DNA of 41,768 nt from an uncultured Pluralibacter sp. (GTDB taxonomy: Bacteria > Pseudomonadota > Gammaproteobacteria > Enterobacterales > Enterobacteriaceae): positions 1-41,768 of the forward strand of contig NZ_CAJYMB010000023.1 in the NCBI RefSeq assembly GCF_913775985.1, written 5' to 3'. The notes beneath the pieces were generated by a model, which had not been told where the DNA came from, made no database searches, and saw only the letters and a program-made list of their open reading frames with translations. This document shows positions 26,631 through 34,438 of this stretch, piece after piece; position 1 is the first letter of the stretch; each line of letters begins with the position of its first letter. The position numbers and the translations under genes were made by a program.

Positions 26631-27560
26631 TTACGCCGGTGAGTATGGGTGGTGCGTCAGCCAGTGATCCGCGATGTCCTGCCGGCGGCAGATCCAGACC
26701 CGATCGTGCTGCTGAACGTAGTCCAGGAAGCGCTGCAGGGCGCGGAAGCGGCCCGGCCGCCCCAGCAGGCGGCAGTGCATGCCGATCGACATCATTTTCG
26801 GCGCGGTATCGCCTTCGGCGTAAAGCACGTCAAAGCTGTCTTTCAGATAGGTATAAAACTGCTCGGCGGTGTTGAATCCCTGGGCGGTGGCAAAGCGCAT
26901 GTCGTTGGCGTCCAGCGTGTAGGGCACGATCAGGTGCGGGTGCTGGTCAACCGTGGTCCAGAACGGCAGGTCGTCGCCGTAGTAGTCGCTGTCGTAGAGG
27001 AAATCCCCCTGCTCCACCACCAGCTTACGGGTATTAGGGCTGTCTCGCCCGGTGTACCAGCCCAGCGGCTTTTTGCCGAACAGCGCGGTAAGAACTTCCA
27101 CGGCCTGCTGCATGTGCTGCCGCTCGGTCTGGATATCCAGATGCTGGTAGTGGATCCAGCGCCAGCCGTGGCTCACCACATCGTAATCCGCCGCTTTTAT
27201 AGCCTCAACGATAGCCGGGTTGCGCGCCAGCGCCATCGCCACACCAAACACCGTCAGCGGAAGACCGCGGCGCTGAAATTCGTCGTGGATACGCCAGAAC
27301 CCGGCCCGGGAGCCGTATTCGTAGAGAGAGTCCATCGACATGTGGCGATCGGGGTAGCTGGCCGCGCCGATGATATCCGACAGAAACTGTTCCGAGCCGG
27401 CGTCGCCGTGCAGGACGTGATTTTCGCCGCCCTCTTCAAAATTAAGAACGAACTGAACGGCAATTTTCGCCCCGCCCGGCCAGCGGGCGTGGGGCGGGCG
27501 ACCGGCGTAGCCCGCCATCTCCCGGGGATAATTTTCGCTAAACTGCCAGACTGATTGCAT
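26631..27560 (-). CDS. hpxB: Allantoinase, PuuE (polysaccharide-deacetylase-like) type
   Basis: Opens (S)-allantoin to allantoate. The start is taken at 27560 (MQSVWQFSENYPREM) because AGAGG lies 7 bases upstream and the length, 309 residues, fits PuuE; a longer frame overlapping hpxA is less likely. Diagnostic segments are GYAGRPPHARWPGGAKIAVQ, FVLNFEEGGENHVLHGD, MSMDSLYEYGSRAG, SHGWRWIHYQ, GWYTGRDSPNTRKLV, DLPFW and SIGMHCRLLGRPGR. This type is unrelated to the metal-dependent AllB allantoinase of E. coli. Follows hpxA after a 25-base gap, so hpxAB is an operon. Confidence 0.93.
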   Translation of the reverse strand: MQSVWQFSENYPREMAGYAGRPPHARWPGGAKIAVQFVLNFEEGGENHVLHGDAGSEQFLSDIIGAASYPDRHMSMDSLYEYGSRAGFWRIHDEFQRRGLPLTVFGVAMALARNPAIVEAIKAADYDVVSHGWRWIHYQHLDIQTERQHMQQAVEVLTALFGKKPLGWYTGRDSPNTRKLVVEQGDFLYDSDYYGDDLPFWTTVDQHPHLIVPYTLDANDMRFATAQGFNTAEQFYTYLKDSFDVLYAEGDTAPKMMSIGMHCRLLGRPGRFRALQRFLDYVQQHDRVWICRRQDIADHWLTHHPYSPA

Positions 27561-27585
27561 GCTGTGGCCTCTTGTGAGTGGGTCG

Positions 27586-28329
27586 TCAGCCGCCAACCAG
27601 TGACGCAAAGCATCCGGTCAGCGGCTTTTGATTCGGGTACGCGAGGTCGCCGCGCTTGCTGGTACCAAGGCCGAGGGCCAGCAGGGATTCCACCATTTTG
27701 ACGGCGGCGGTCACGCCGTCAATCACCGGAATACCCAGCTCGCAGGTCAGTTCGTGGGCCAGATTGGCCATGCCGCCGCAGCCGAGCACAATGGCGCCGC
27801 TGTTGTCTTCCCGCATGGCCTGAATGCAGCGCTCGCGTACCTTCTGCTGAGCAAGACCCGTGCCATCTTCCAGCGCCAGCACCGGCAGGTCGATGGCGTG
27901 CAGCGCGGCGCAGTGATGTTCGAAGCCGTACTGGCGCAGCAGGTGACGGGCGATAATCAGGGTGCGCGGCAGCGTAGTGACAATGGAAAAGCGCGTGGCC
28001 ACCAGCGTCGCCATGTGCATTGCCGCCTCGGCAATGCCGACGGTGGGCCCGGCGGCCAGCTCCCGCGCCGCCAGCAGTCCCGGATCGCCAAAGCAGGCAA
28101 TGACGTGTCCCTGCGCGCCCTGCGCCTTACCCAGACGTACCTGTTCCAGCACGCCGACGGCGGCAATCGCCTCGTCGAAGTGGCCCTCAATAGACTCGAC
28201 GCCCTGAGTCGGACAGCTGGCGAGAATGGTGGTGCCCGGAGAGGCAACCGCCCGCGCCGCGCTGGCGATGGTTTCGGTCATGGCCGCGCTGGTATTGGGA
28301 TTAATAACCTGTATACAAAATTCCTGCAT
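27586..28329 (-). CDS. hpxA: Allantoin racemase
   Basis: Interconverts (R)- and (S)-allantoin so that material formed non-enzymatically can enter the (S)-specific pathway. The 247-residue Asp/Glu/hydantoin racemase has the two catalytic cysteines of the Klebsiella enzyme in the same positions: Cys79 in HVIACFGDPG and Cys184 in IVLGCGGMANL. INPNTSAAMTETI near the N-terminus is the family's substrate-binding loop. It is preceded by CAGGAG and lies divergent from the transporter gene hpxC, with the shared control region between them. Confidence 0.93.
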   Translation of the reverse strand: MQEFCIQVINPNTSAAMTETIASAARAVASPGTTILASCPTQGVESIEGHFDEAIAAVGVLEQVRLGKAQGAQGHVIACFGDPGLLAARELAAGPTVGIAEAAMHMATLVATRFSIVTTLPRTLIIARHLLRQYGFEHHCAALHAIDLPVLALEDGTGLAQQKVRERCIQAMREDNSGAIVLGCGGMANLAHELTCELGIPVIDGVTAAVKMVESLLALGLGTSKRGDLAYPNQKPLTGCFASLVGG

Positions 28330-28373
28330 CGGGTGGCTCCTGAAATTATGCTGCGGCGAACGCGCCGCGTTGG

Positions 28374-28409
28374 TGAAACTTTTGCTCCAACACTGAAACT
28401 AATGCACCA
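28374..28409. promoter_or_regulatory. Tandem candidate HpxU operators between hpxA and hpxC
   Basis: Two copies of the motif, TGAAACTTTTGCTCCA (28374-28389) and TGAAACTAATGCACCA (28394-28409), start exactly 20 bases apart, about two helical turns. They match TGAAAC-N4-GTTTCA at 10 and 9 of 12 positions. They lie 45-80 bases upstream of hpxA and further upstream of hpxC, so could control both. Confidence 0.45.
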
Positions 28410-28419
28410 CAGAAGAGCA
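28403..28419 (+). promoter_or_regulatory. Possible NtrC site upstream of hpxC
   Basis: TGCACCACAGAAGAGCA matches TGCACC-N5-GGTGCA with two mismatches in the right arm. It is centred about 122 bases before the start predicted from the hpxC sigma-54 promoter, almost the same spacing as at hpxJ. It overlaps the second candidate HpxU operator. Confidence 0.4.
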
Positions 28420-28506
28420 CGGATCCGCGCGCGGGTAAAGGGTGCTGCCTCTCCGGCAGTCCCGCAGCCCCCGCGCCGCGGCGGTTTGCGACCGCGGGCG
28501 AAAAGC

Positions 28507-28522
28507 TGGCCTGCTTCCTGCA
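28507..28522 (+). promoter_or_regulatory. Probable sigma-54 promoter of hpxC
   Basis: TGGCCTGCTTCCTGCA keeps GG-N10-GC and differs from the sigma-54 consensus at three less conserved positions. Transcription would begin near 28533, 36 bases before the hpxC ATG, which has a strong AAGGAG site. Confidence 0.5.
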
Positions 28523-28568
28523 CTGCTGCATGGAGTGACACCGTTTCTGTTTAGAAGGAGCAGAATTC

Positions 28569-30035
28569 ATGCCAGGCGATACAGCAAACAATTCCGGTTA
28601 CAGCCCGCGGCTGACTAATGAGGATCTGGCCCCGACGCGGAACCAGACCTGGACGTGGTACAACATTTTTTCATTCTGGATGTCCGACGTGCACAGCATG
28701 GGCGGCTACGTGGTGGCGGCGAGCTTTTTTACCCTCGGGCTCGCCAGCTGGCAGGTGCTGCTGTGCCTGCTGGCGGGGATCTGTATCGTACAGATCTGCG
28801 CCAACCTGATCGCCAAACCCAGCCAGATGGCGGGCGTGCCTTACGCGGTGATCAGCCGCCAGGCGTTTGGCGTGTTCGGCGCCAATATTCCGGCGGTGAT
28901 CCGTGGACTCATCGCTTTCGCCTGGTACGGTATCCAGACCTACCTCGCCTCCAACGCGCTGATGCTGGTGGGGCTGAAATTCTGGCCCTCCCTCGCCTCG
29001 CTGACCGTCGGGCACTTCCTCGGCCTCTCTTACCTGGGCTGGATCTGCTTCATGACAATGTGGGCGCTGCAGGCGATGGTGTTCTGGCACGGGATGAACG
29101 CCATTAAGCGCTTCATTGATGTGGCGGGGCCGGCGGTGTACGCGGTGATGATGGTGCTGGCGGGCTGGATCCTGTGGCAGACCGGCTTTGACGGTATTTC
29201 GTTTACGCTTGCCAGCAAATCCCTCAGCACCGGACAGCAGGCTTGGGAGATGCTGGTCGCCACCGCGCTGGTGGTTTCCTACTTCTCCGGGCCGCTGCTC
29301 AATTTTGGCGACTTCTCGCGCTACGGCAAAAATATGCAGGCTATCCGCCGGGGCAATCGCTGGGGGCTGCCGTTTAACTTTCTGCTGTTCTCGGTAGTAA
29401 CGGTGATCATCGTTTCCGGCTCCCAGTCGCTTTTCGGCAAAATGATCGTCGATCCGATTGAGACCGTGAGCCAGGTGGGCAGCAGCGTGGCGATGGCTAT
29501 TGGCTTGCTGACGATGATTACCGCCACCATCGGCATTAATATCGTGGCTAACTTCGTCTCGCCGGCGTTCGACTTTTCCAACTGCGCGCCGCAGAAAATC
29601 AGCTTCCGCACCGGCGGCATGATCGCCGCGGTGGGTTCGGTGCTGGTCACGCCGTGGAACCTGTTTCAGTCGCCGGAGCTGATTCACTACACGCTGGACG
29701 TGCTGGGTTCGTTTATCGGGCCGCTGTTCGGCATTCTGCTGGCGGACTTTTACCTGATTAAGGGCGGCAGCGTGGCGGTGGACGATCTGTTCAGCGTCTC
29801 GCCGCGCGGGCGCTACTGGTATAAAAATGGCTTTAATCCAAAAGCCATCGCGGCGCTGCTGCCCGCGACCGGTATTTGTCTGATTATCAGCTTTACCCCG
29901 GCGCTGCGCGACGTGGCTAACTTCAGCTGGTTTATCGGTGCCTTGCTGGGTGCGGGCGTGTACCGCTGGCTGGCGCGAAGCGAGCGTGCCGCGCGCGGCG
30001 TTAGGTTCACCGCGCCCGCGGCGATGGGGGAGTAA
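28569..30035 (+). CDS. hpxC: NCS1-family nucleobase/allantoin permease
   Basis: A 488-residue polytopic inner-membrane protein of the nucleobase:cation symporter-1 family, with about 12 hydrophobic segments. The N-terminal FSFWMSDVHSMGGYVVAASF and MAGVPYAVISRQAFGVFGAN are typical NCS1 elements, and GNRWGLPFNFLLFS and FVSPAFDFSNCAP fall in the later helices. Being divergent from the allantoin racemase-allantoinase operon, it most likely imports allantoin; a uracil, cytosine or other purine-derivative substrate cannot be excluded from sequence. ATG at 28569 follows AAGGAG. Confidence 0.85.
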   Translation: MPGDTANNSGYSPRLTNEDLAPTRNQTWTWYNIFSFWMSDVHSMGGYVVAASFFTLGLASWQVLLCLLAGICIVQICANLIAKPSQMAGVPYAVISRQAFGVFGANIPAVIRGLIAFAWYGIQTYLASNALMLVGLKFWPSLASLTVGHFLGLSYLGWICFMTMWALQAMVFWHGMNAIKRFIDVAGPAVYAVMMVLAGWILWQTGFDGISFTLASKSLSTGQQAWEMLVATALVVSYFSGPLLNFGDFSRYGKNMQAIRRGNRWGLPFNFLLFSVVTVIIVSGSQSLFGKMIVDPIETVSQVGSSVAMAIGLLTMITATIGINIVANFVSPAFDFSNCAPQKISFRTGGMIAAVGSVLVTPWNLFQSPELIHYTLDVLGSFIGPLFGILLADFYLIKGGSVAVDDLFSVSPRGRYWYKNGFNPKAIAALLPATGICLIISFTPALRDVANFSWFIGALLGAGVYRWLARSERAARGVRFTAPAAMGE

Positions 30036-30114
30036 TCCGCACCGAGCGTCAGGTTGAATCGGGCAGCGTTATCGCCTTTAATCGAGACTCCATTACGCGA
30101 CTCAAGGATCTGGA

Positions 30115-30666
30115 ATGACAAAGATAGTTGCCGTTTCCGGCAGCCTGCGGCAGGCCTCGCTGAATACGCGCCTGCTCCACGCCGCCGCCTCGCTGATGCC
30201 GGAAGGCGCCAGTATTGACGTCAGAACGCTGCACGGCATTCCTCTGTATAACGCCGACGAGGAGGCGCAGAACGGACTTCCTCAGGCCGTGACGGATCTT
30301 AAAGACGCGCTGGCCGGCGCCGACGCGATTCTGTTCGCCACGCCGGAATATAACAACGGCCTGCCAGGCGTGTTTAAAAACGGCGTCGACTGGCTGTCGC
30401 GCCCGGTGTCCGATATTCCGAAGGTGTTTGGCGGCAAGCGCATCGCGGTAGTGGGTGCCTCCCCCGGCGGATTCGGTACTATTCTGGCGCAGGATGCCTG
30501 GCTGTCGGTGCTGCGGATGCTGGGTACCGAACCGTGGTTTGGCGGCAGGCTTATTGTTTCCCACGCCAGCACGCTTTTTGACGAGCAGGGAAATCTGGTG
30601 GATGAGAAATTTATTGAACGCTACCGGGCCTTTCTAGCCGACTACGTCGCCTGGGTCCGCGCGTAG
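30115..30666 (+). CDS. NADPH-dependent FMN reductase (ChrR/YieF/azoreductase-like)
   Basis: A 183-residue flavodoxin-fold oxidoreductase. AVSGSLRQASLNTRLL is the FMN-phosphate loop and TPEYNNGLPGVFKNGVDW is the hallmark segment of this family, with VGASPGGFGT contacting the isoalloxazine. Members reduce quinones, azo dyes or chromate with NAD(P)H in the cytoplasm; the natural substrate here is unknown. It begins 79 bases after hpxC on the same strand and could be read through from it, but nothing ties it to purine degradation. A strong terminator follows. Confidence 0.88.
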   Translation: MTKIVAVSGSLRQASLNTRLLHAAASLMPEGASIDVRTLHGIPLYNADEEAQNGLPQAVTDLKDALAGADAILFATPEYNNGLPGVFKNGVDWLSRPVSDIPKVFGGKRIAVVGASPGGFGTILAQDAWLSVLRMLGTEPWFGGRLIVSHASTLFDEQGNLVDEKFIERYRAFLADYVAWVRA

Positions 30667-30722
30667 TCCTGCGAGACTGGTTGATTATTACTTTATGAAT
30701 TTTGTTTGCAGGCTAATTAAAT

Positions 30723-30751
30723 AAAACAGCGCTCCGGCGGAGCGCTGTTTT
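30723..30751. terminator. Bidirectional intrinsic terminator
   Basis: Perfect 13-base stem AAAACAGCGCTCC / GGAGCGCTGTTTT with a 3-base loop, between the FMN reductase gene and the convergent DUF1471 gene. T-rich and A-rich edges let it work in both directions. Confidence 0.9.
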
Positions 30752-30757
30752 AAAACA

Positions 30758-31027
30758 TCATTTATAAACTTTTGCGGTACCGACAAAACGACCAATCTCT
30801 TTACCCGATACCACCACGAAGTATTTGCCGCCCAGTTTATCAGCTTTCTTAGACAGCGCCTCTTCCAGACCGGAAGGGGATGTTGCCTCATTTTTTGACG
30901 TTACCGTACCAATAAGCTGGTAGTTTTTCTCTTTAGCGATCTGCGGCGTTATTTGCTCGGCGGCAAATGCGCTCAGCGAGATACCGGCTACGGCGAGTCC
31001 AATAGCAATCTGTTTTAATGCTTTCAT
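30758..31027 (-). CDS. Periplasmic DUF1471 (YdgH/BhsA/McbA-like) protein
   Basis: An 89-residue protein with a signal peptide (MKALKQIAIGLAVAGISLSAFA, cleaved after AFA). The small DUF1471 domain follows: YQLIGTVTSKNEATSPSGLEEALSKKADKLGGKYFVVVSG. Members of this enterobacterial family are stress-induced envelope proteins linked to biofilm, acid or chlorine responses. TAAGGAG precedes the start. The closest E. coli paralogue cannot be chosen with certainty. It has its own 199-base upstream region, in which I see no specific operator. Confidence 0.85.
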   Translation of the reverse strand: MKALKQIAIGLAVAGISLSAFAAEQITPQIAKEKNYQLIGTVTSKNEATSPSGLEEALSKKADKLGGKYFVVVSGKEIGRFVGTAKVYK

Positions 31028-31226
31028 CTCTAACTCCTTAACTTATTGTTTTGATTTACCCGAGGTAAGTGCGCAGAAGCGATTCTGCACGACTAACGCT
31101 AAAACGTATTTACTGACTATAAGCGGCTTTATTAAATAAATCGAATGCACTGGAGAAGATCGCTCCGGGCCGAATATTCATACGATTAATATCAATATCA
31201 GCATATTCAGCCCGGGAATTAGCAAC

Positions 31227-32651
31227 TTAGAAAAGCGTAAACGGATAATCGACAATAATGCGATATTCATCGGCATCGGCATTCCCGCGGGTGTTACCCG
31301 GTGCGGTATAGCCTTTACCGGAACGGTGCATTGCCCAGCGCAGGGTTACGCTGGTGCCTTTTGCCTGGCCATCCGGCACTTCGTAGCGCAGGGAGATGTC
31401 GCGCTCCCAGTGGCGCGCGTGCTTGCCATCCGGATTATAGATGTAGCCGTAGCCTTTACTGTTGGGGTTAACCCGGGTCAGGTCGGCCTTGCCGCGGGTA
31501 TAAGAGGTGCTCAGCTTAAAGTCTGGCGCATTGATAAAGGCCAGGCTGGTTTGATACTGCACCTTCCAGGACTGTTCGCCGGGGCCGTTAAAGTCGGCGT
31601 ACTGCTGAGAGTTATTGAGATAAAGATAGGTGCCATCGTTTTGAATCACGTAGTCAAACGGCGTGTTGCCGTCGACTTTCTGAAAGCCCAGCGACAGGCT
31701 CTGCCCTTTGCCGGCCAGCGTCAGGCCGCTGGTGTAGGTCTGGTTATCGATGCGGCCAAGCTTGCTGCTGCCTTGGTCCCGCGTATCGTAAAAGTGCAGG
31801 TAAGGCGTGAGGGTAATGTCCTCGGCGACCGGGAACGGATAGCTGCCGGCAAGGTAATACTGGTTCCAGATATCGCGCAGATTGCCGGCGTAAGCGGTCA
31901 CGGTCGCGCTCTTCGGAATGCTGTAGCTGCCGCCCACCCAGTTCATATGTGAGCTGTTGCGGTCGGCCATCACGCCGGCCTTGTTACGGCTGCCGTAGCT
32001 GGTTTTCAGATGGCTCTCGCCGCTCTGGTTACGCAGGCGCGTGGAGTCAACCCAGCCGGCATCCAGGGTCAAGTCATCGACGCTGTAATTTTTAATGGTC
32101 ACCCCGCGATAGGTCTGGGGGAACATGCGGCTTACGCCGCTGGCGATAACCGGGTTTTCCAGCAGCTGATCGCCGGCCTGCACCAGGCTGTCAAAGCCGC
32201 GCATTTTTAGCGCACCGCCGATATTGGAGTAGCTGGATTCAGGTTTACCGGTAGAGTCCAGCGGCATTAATCCGGCACCGCCGTGCCCGCCGCCGCCGTC
32301 AAGTTTCAGAGCATAAAAGCTGTGGACGTCGAAACCAAAACCCACCGGCGTATCGGTATATCCGGAGCGAAAAGAGAGCCAGCCGCCCTGAACCCATTCG
32401 CGCTGATCGCGACCGTCAGGGGTATGGTGATTATTACGGTCGAAGAAAGAGTTTCGTAAAATCCCTTTCATCGTGGAGCCTTCAATAAAGCCGGGAGGAA
32501 TACTGACTTCTGCTTTTTGCCGCGCGGTAATATTCGCGTCAAGATTATCCCTTTGCCCCAGTGAGTTATCTGCATGTGCCTGCTGTTCAGATAACATTAA
32601 TCCAACGCCCAATATAGGGATCGTCAGAACGCGCAGTGAATTTCTTTTCAT
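31227..32651 (-). CDS. OprD-family outer-membrane porin
   Basis: A 474-residue outer-membrane protein with a signal peptide (about 1-27, ending QQAHA). The mature part opens with PPGFIEGSTMKGILRNSFFDR, the typical start of OprD barrels (short helix, then first strand), has GGWLSFRSGYTDTPVGFGFDVHSFYALKLDGG, and ends in alternating aromatic residues with terminal Phe (DYPFTLF), the outer-membrane insertion signal. It looks more like the Pseudomonas-type substrate-specific OprD channels than enterobacterial ChiP. Its substrate is unknown; position next to the hpx cluster makes a role in uptake of a nitrogen compound possible but unproven. A hairpin lies in the mRNA leader. Confidence 0.88.
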   Translation of the reverse strand: MKRNSLRVLTIPILGVGLMLSEQQAHADNSLGQRDNLDANITARQKAEVSIPPGFIEGSTMKGILRNSFFDRNNHHTPDGRDQREWVQGGWLSFRSGYTDTPVGFGFDVHSFYALKLDGGGGHGGAGLMPLDSTGKPESSYSNIGGALKMRGFDSLVQAGDQLLENPVIASGVSRMFPQTYRGVTIKNYSVDDLTLDAGWVDSTRLRNQSGESHLKTSYGSRNKAGVMADRNSSHMNWVGGSYSIPKSATVTAYAGNLRDIWNQYYLAGSYPFPVAEDITLTPYLHFYDTRDQGSSKLGRIDNQTYTSGLTLAGKGQSLSLGFQKVDGNTPFDYVIQNDGTYLYLNNSQQYADFNGPGEQSWKVQYQTSLAFINAPDFKLSTSYTRGKADLTRVNPNSKGYGYIYNPDGKHARHWERDISLRYEVPDGQAKGTSVTLRWAMHRSGKGYTAPGNTRGNADADEYRIIVDYPFTLF

Positions 32652-32679
32652 ATGTCTTTACCTGTTGTGATGCCAGCAC

Positions 32680-32699
32680 AATGCCTTCTCTCAGGCATT
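32680..32699. promoter_or_regulatory. Hairpin in the oprD-like leader
   Basis: Perfect 7-base stem AATGCCT / AGGCATT with a 6-base loop, about 30 bases upstream of the porin start codon and within the probable untranslated leader. On the plus strand it is followed by TTTTCCCTTTTTG and so resembles a terminator in that direction. The remaining upstream DNA to 32934 is AT-rich and shows no gene. Confidence 0.45.
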
Positions 32700-32934
32700 T
32701 TCCCTTTTTGATTAACGATGCAGAATGGCGCTGGCAATAACCTGACAAACAGAAAGGTATATAGCAATGCGCGGCAGACTTTTATTGATAATTACAAAGA
32801 ATAGCGCAGGAGTATAGGTTGAAAAACAATTTCTGGAAATTAGCAGTTTAATTTATAAGAAATAAGCCAGAGATAATCGGCACACGGGACATTTTAGTAA
32901 ACAACAGAAAGGCAGTGATGTTCAGAAAAAGAAA

Positions 32935-32962
32935 AGGGCCACGTTATAAATAACGTGGCCCT
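32935..32962 (-). terminator. Terminator of tRNA-Asp (aspV)
   Basis: Perfect 12-base stem AGGGCCACGTTA / TAACGTGGCCCT with a 4-base loop. On the tRNA-coding strand it is followed by TTTTCTTTTTC, a strong U-tract, 5 bases after the encoded CCA. Confidence 0.92.
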
Positions 32963-32967
32963 GAATG

Positions 32968-33044
32968 TGGCGGAACGGACGGGACTCGAACCCGCGACCC
33001 CCTGCGTGACAGGCAGGTATTCTAACCGACTGAACTACCGCTCC
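32968..33044 (-). tRNA. aspV: tRNA-Asp (GTC anticodon)
   Basis: The 77-base minus-strand sequence begins GGAGCGGTAGTTCAG, has anticodon GTC within CTGTCACG, T-loop GGTTCGAGTCC and an encoded CCA. Its place just beside dnaQ is that of E. coli aspV. The sequence is identical to the second tRNA-Asp at the right end of the window. Confidence 0.98.
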
Positions 33045-33148
33045 GCTGTGTTCCCTTGAGAACGAGGCGAATAGTACGGTTAAGGTGAATCTCCGTCAAC
33101 GCTTTTTTCTTCAGTTTTGAACCGTTTGCTGCAAAAATCGCCCAACGG

Positions 33149-33916
33149 CTAGCTTTCGTGACTTTCCGCGGTATTTTCCACACGCCACAGGCAGCTTCCG
33201 CCCTTCTTTTGTACCAGATCGAGACGCGACTCGTGGGCCACCAGCTCTTCATCGCTGGCTAAAACTACCCGCAGCCTGCTGGCCGCCCGTACAATCCGCT
33301 GAATGGTTCCCTCACCCTGGGCCTGCTGGGACTCGCCTTCCATCGAAAAGCTTAATGAGGTTTGCCCGCCGGTCATCGTCAAATAGACATCGGCCAGTAT
33401 CTGGGCATCGAGCAGCGCGCCGTGCAGTGTACGTTTGGTGTTGTCTATTTCATAGCGCGAGCAGAGTGCGTCGAGGCTGTTCCTTTTACCGGGGAACATC
33501 TTGCGCGCCATCGCCAGGCTGTCGGTGATTTTGCAGAAAGTTTCCGTTTTGCCAATCCCGCGGTTCAGCTTGCCGAACTCGTAATCCATAAAGCCGATAT
33601 CAAACGACGCGTTGTGGATCACCAGCTCGGCGCCGCGGATGTAGTCCATAAATTCATCCGCCACATCGGCAAAGGTGGGCTTGTCCAGCAGGAACTCATC
33701 CGCAATGCCGTGAACCATAAAGGCTTCCGGATCCACAAGCCGATCCGGTTTGAGATAGACGTGAAAATTGTTGCCGGTGAGACGGCGGTTAATGACCTCT
33801 ACGGCACCAATCTCAATGATCTTGTGCCCTTCATAGTGGGCGCCGATCTGGTTCATACCGGTGGTTTCGGTATCGAGAACGATCTGTCGGGTAATAGCAG
33901 TGTTAATCGCGGTCAT
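33149..33916 (-). CDS. dnaQ: DNA polymerase III epsilon subunit (3'-5' proofreading exonuclease)
   Basis: Proofreading subunit of the replicative polymerase core. The exonuclease motifs are clear: [12 protein letters not shown] (Asp15, Glu17), [17 protein letters not shown] and [15 protein letters not shown] with the catalytic His and Asp. QTSLSF after the exonuclease domain matches the beta-clamp-binding motif QTSMAF of E. coli. The C-terminal tail that binds the alpha subunit ends SCLWRV and then continues for 9 residues (ENTAESHES) beyond the usual E. coli end; total 255 residues against 243. Divergent from rnhA over 54 bases, the conserved arrangement. Confidence 0.97.
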   Translation of the reverse strand: MTAINTAITRQIVLDTETTGMNQIGAHYEGHKIIEIGAVEVINRRLTGNNFHVYLKPDRLVDPEAFMVHGIADEFLLDKPTFADVADEFMDYIRGAELVIHNASFDIGFMDYEFGKLNRGIGKTETFCKITDSLAMARKMFPGKRNSLDALCSRYEIDNTKRTLHGALLDAQILADVYLTMTGGQTSLSFSMEGESQQAQGEGTIQRIVRAASRLRVVLASDEELVAHESRLDLVQKKGGSCLWRVENTAESHES

Positions 33917-33970
33917 TTATGTCAGACTTGTGGTTTGCGTGTCGATTTGATTACAGGAAGTCTACCAGAG

Positions 33971-34438
33971 ATGCTTAAACAGGTAGAAATTTTCACCGAT
34001 GGTTCGTGTCTAGGCAATCCGGGACCTGGCGGCTACGGTGCTATTTTACGCTATCGCGGCCATGAAAAAACCTTCAGCCAGGGCTATCGCCTGACCACCA
34101 ATAACCGCATGGAGCTGATGGCGGCCATTGTCTCGCTGGAGGCGCTAAAAGAACAGTGCGAGATTGTGCTCAGCACAGACAGCCAGTATGTCCGCCAGGG
34201 GATCACCCAGTGGATCCACGGCTGGAAAAAACGCGGCTGGAAAACGGCAGACAAAAAGCCGGTGAAGAATGTTGACCTCTGGCAGCGTCTCGACGCGGCG
34301 CTGGGCCAGCACAAAATCCGCTGGGAGTGGGTTAAAGGCCACGCCGGCCATCCGGAAAACGAACGCTGCGACGAGCTGGCAAGAGCGGCGGCGATGGCCC
34401 CTTCCGGGGACGATGTCGGTTATAAGCCGGAAGGCTAA
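33971..34438 (+). CDS. rnhA: Ribonuclease HI
   Basis: Degrades the RNA strand of RNA-DNA hybrids. The start is ATG at 33971 ([20 protein letters not shown]), giving 155 residues as in E. coli; the much longer upstream frame is a shadow of dnaQ. Catalytic acidic residues are visible in FTDGSCLG (Asp10), NRMELMAAI (Glu48), STDSQYV (Asp70) and NERCDELAR (Asp134). The handle region [19 protein letters not shown] is intact. Overlaps the end of convergent yafS by 4 bases. Confidence 0.98.
   Translation: MLKQVEIFTDGSCLGNPGPGGYGAILRYRGHEKTFSQGYRLTTNNRMELMAAIVSLEALKEQCEIVLSTDSQYVRQGITQWIHGWKKRGWKTADKKPVKNVDLWQRLDAALGQHKIRWEWVKGHAGHPENERCDELARAAAMAPSGDDVGYKPEG

Noticed and set aside
28330..28373. Sigma-54 promoter for hpxA
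   Set aside because: No TGG-N9-GC type match with acceptable flanking bases in the minus-strand direction; a sigma-70 promoter is more likely.
32660..32680. CRP-like site (TGTGA...CACA) before the porin gene
   Set aside because: Arm spacing is off by one from TGTGA-N6-TCACA, and the site falls in the probable leader.
33362..33970. N-terminal extension of rnhA
   Set aside because: Antisense to dnaQ; RNase HI is complete from ATG at 33971.
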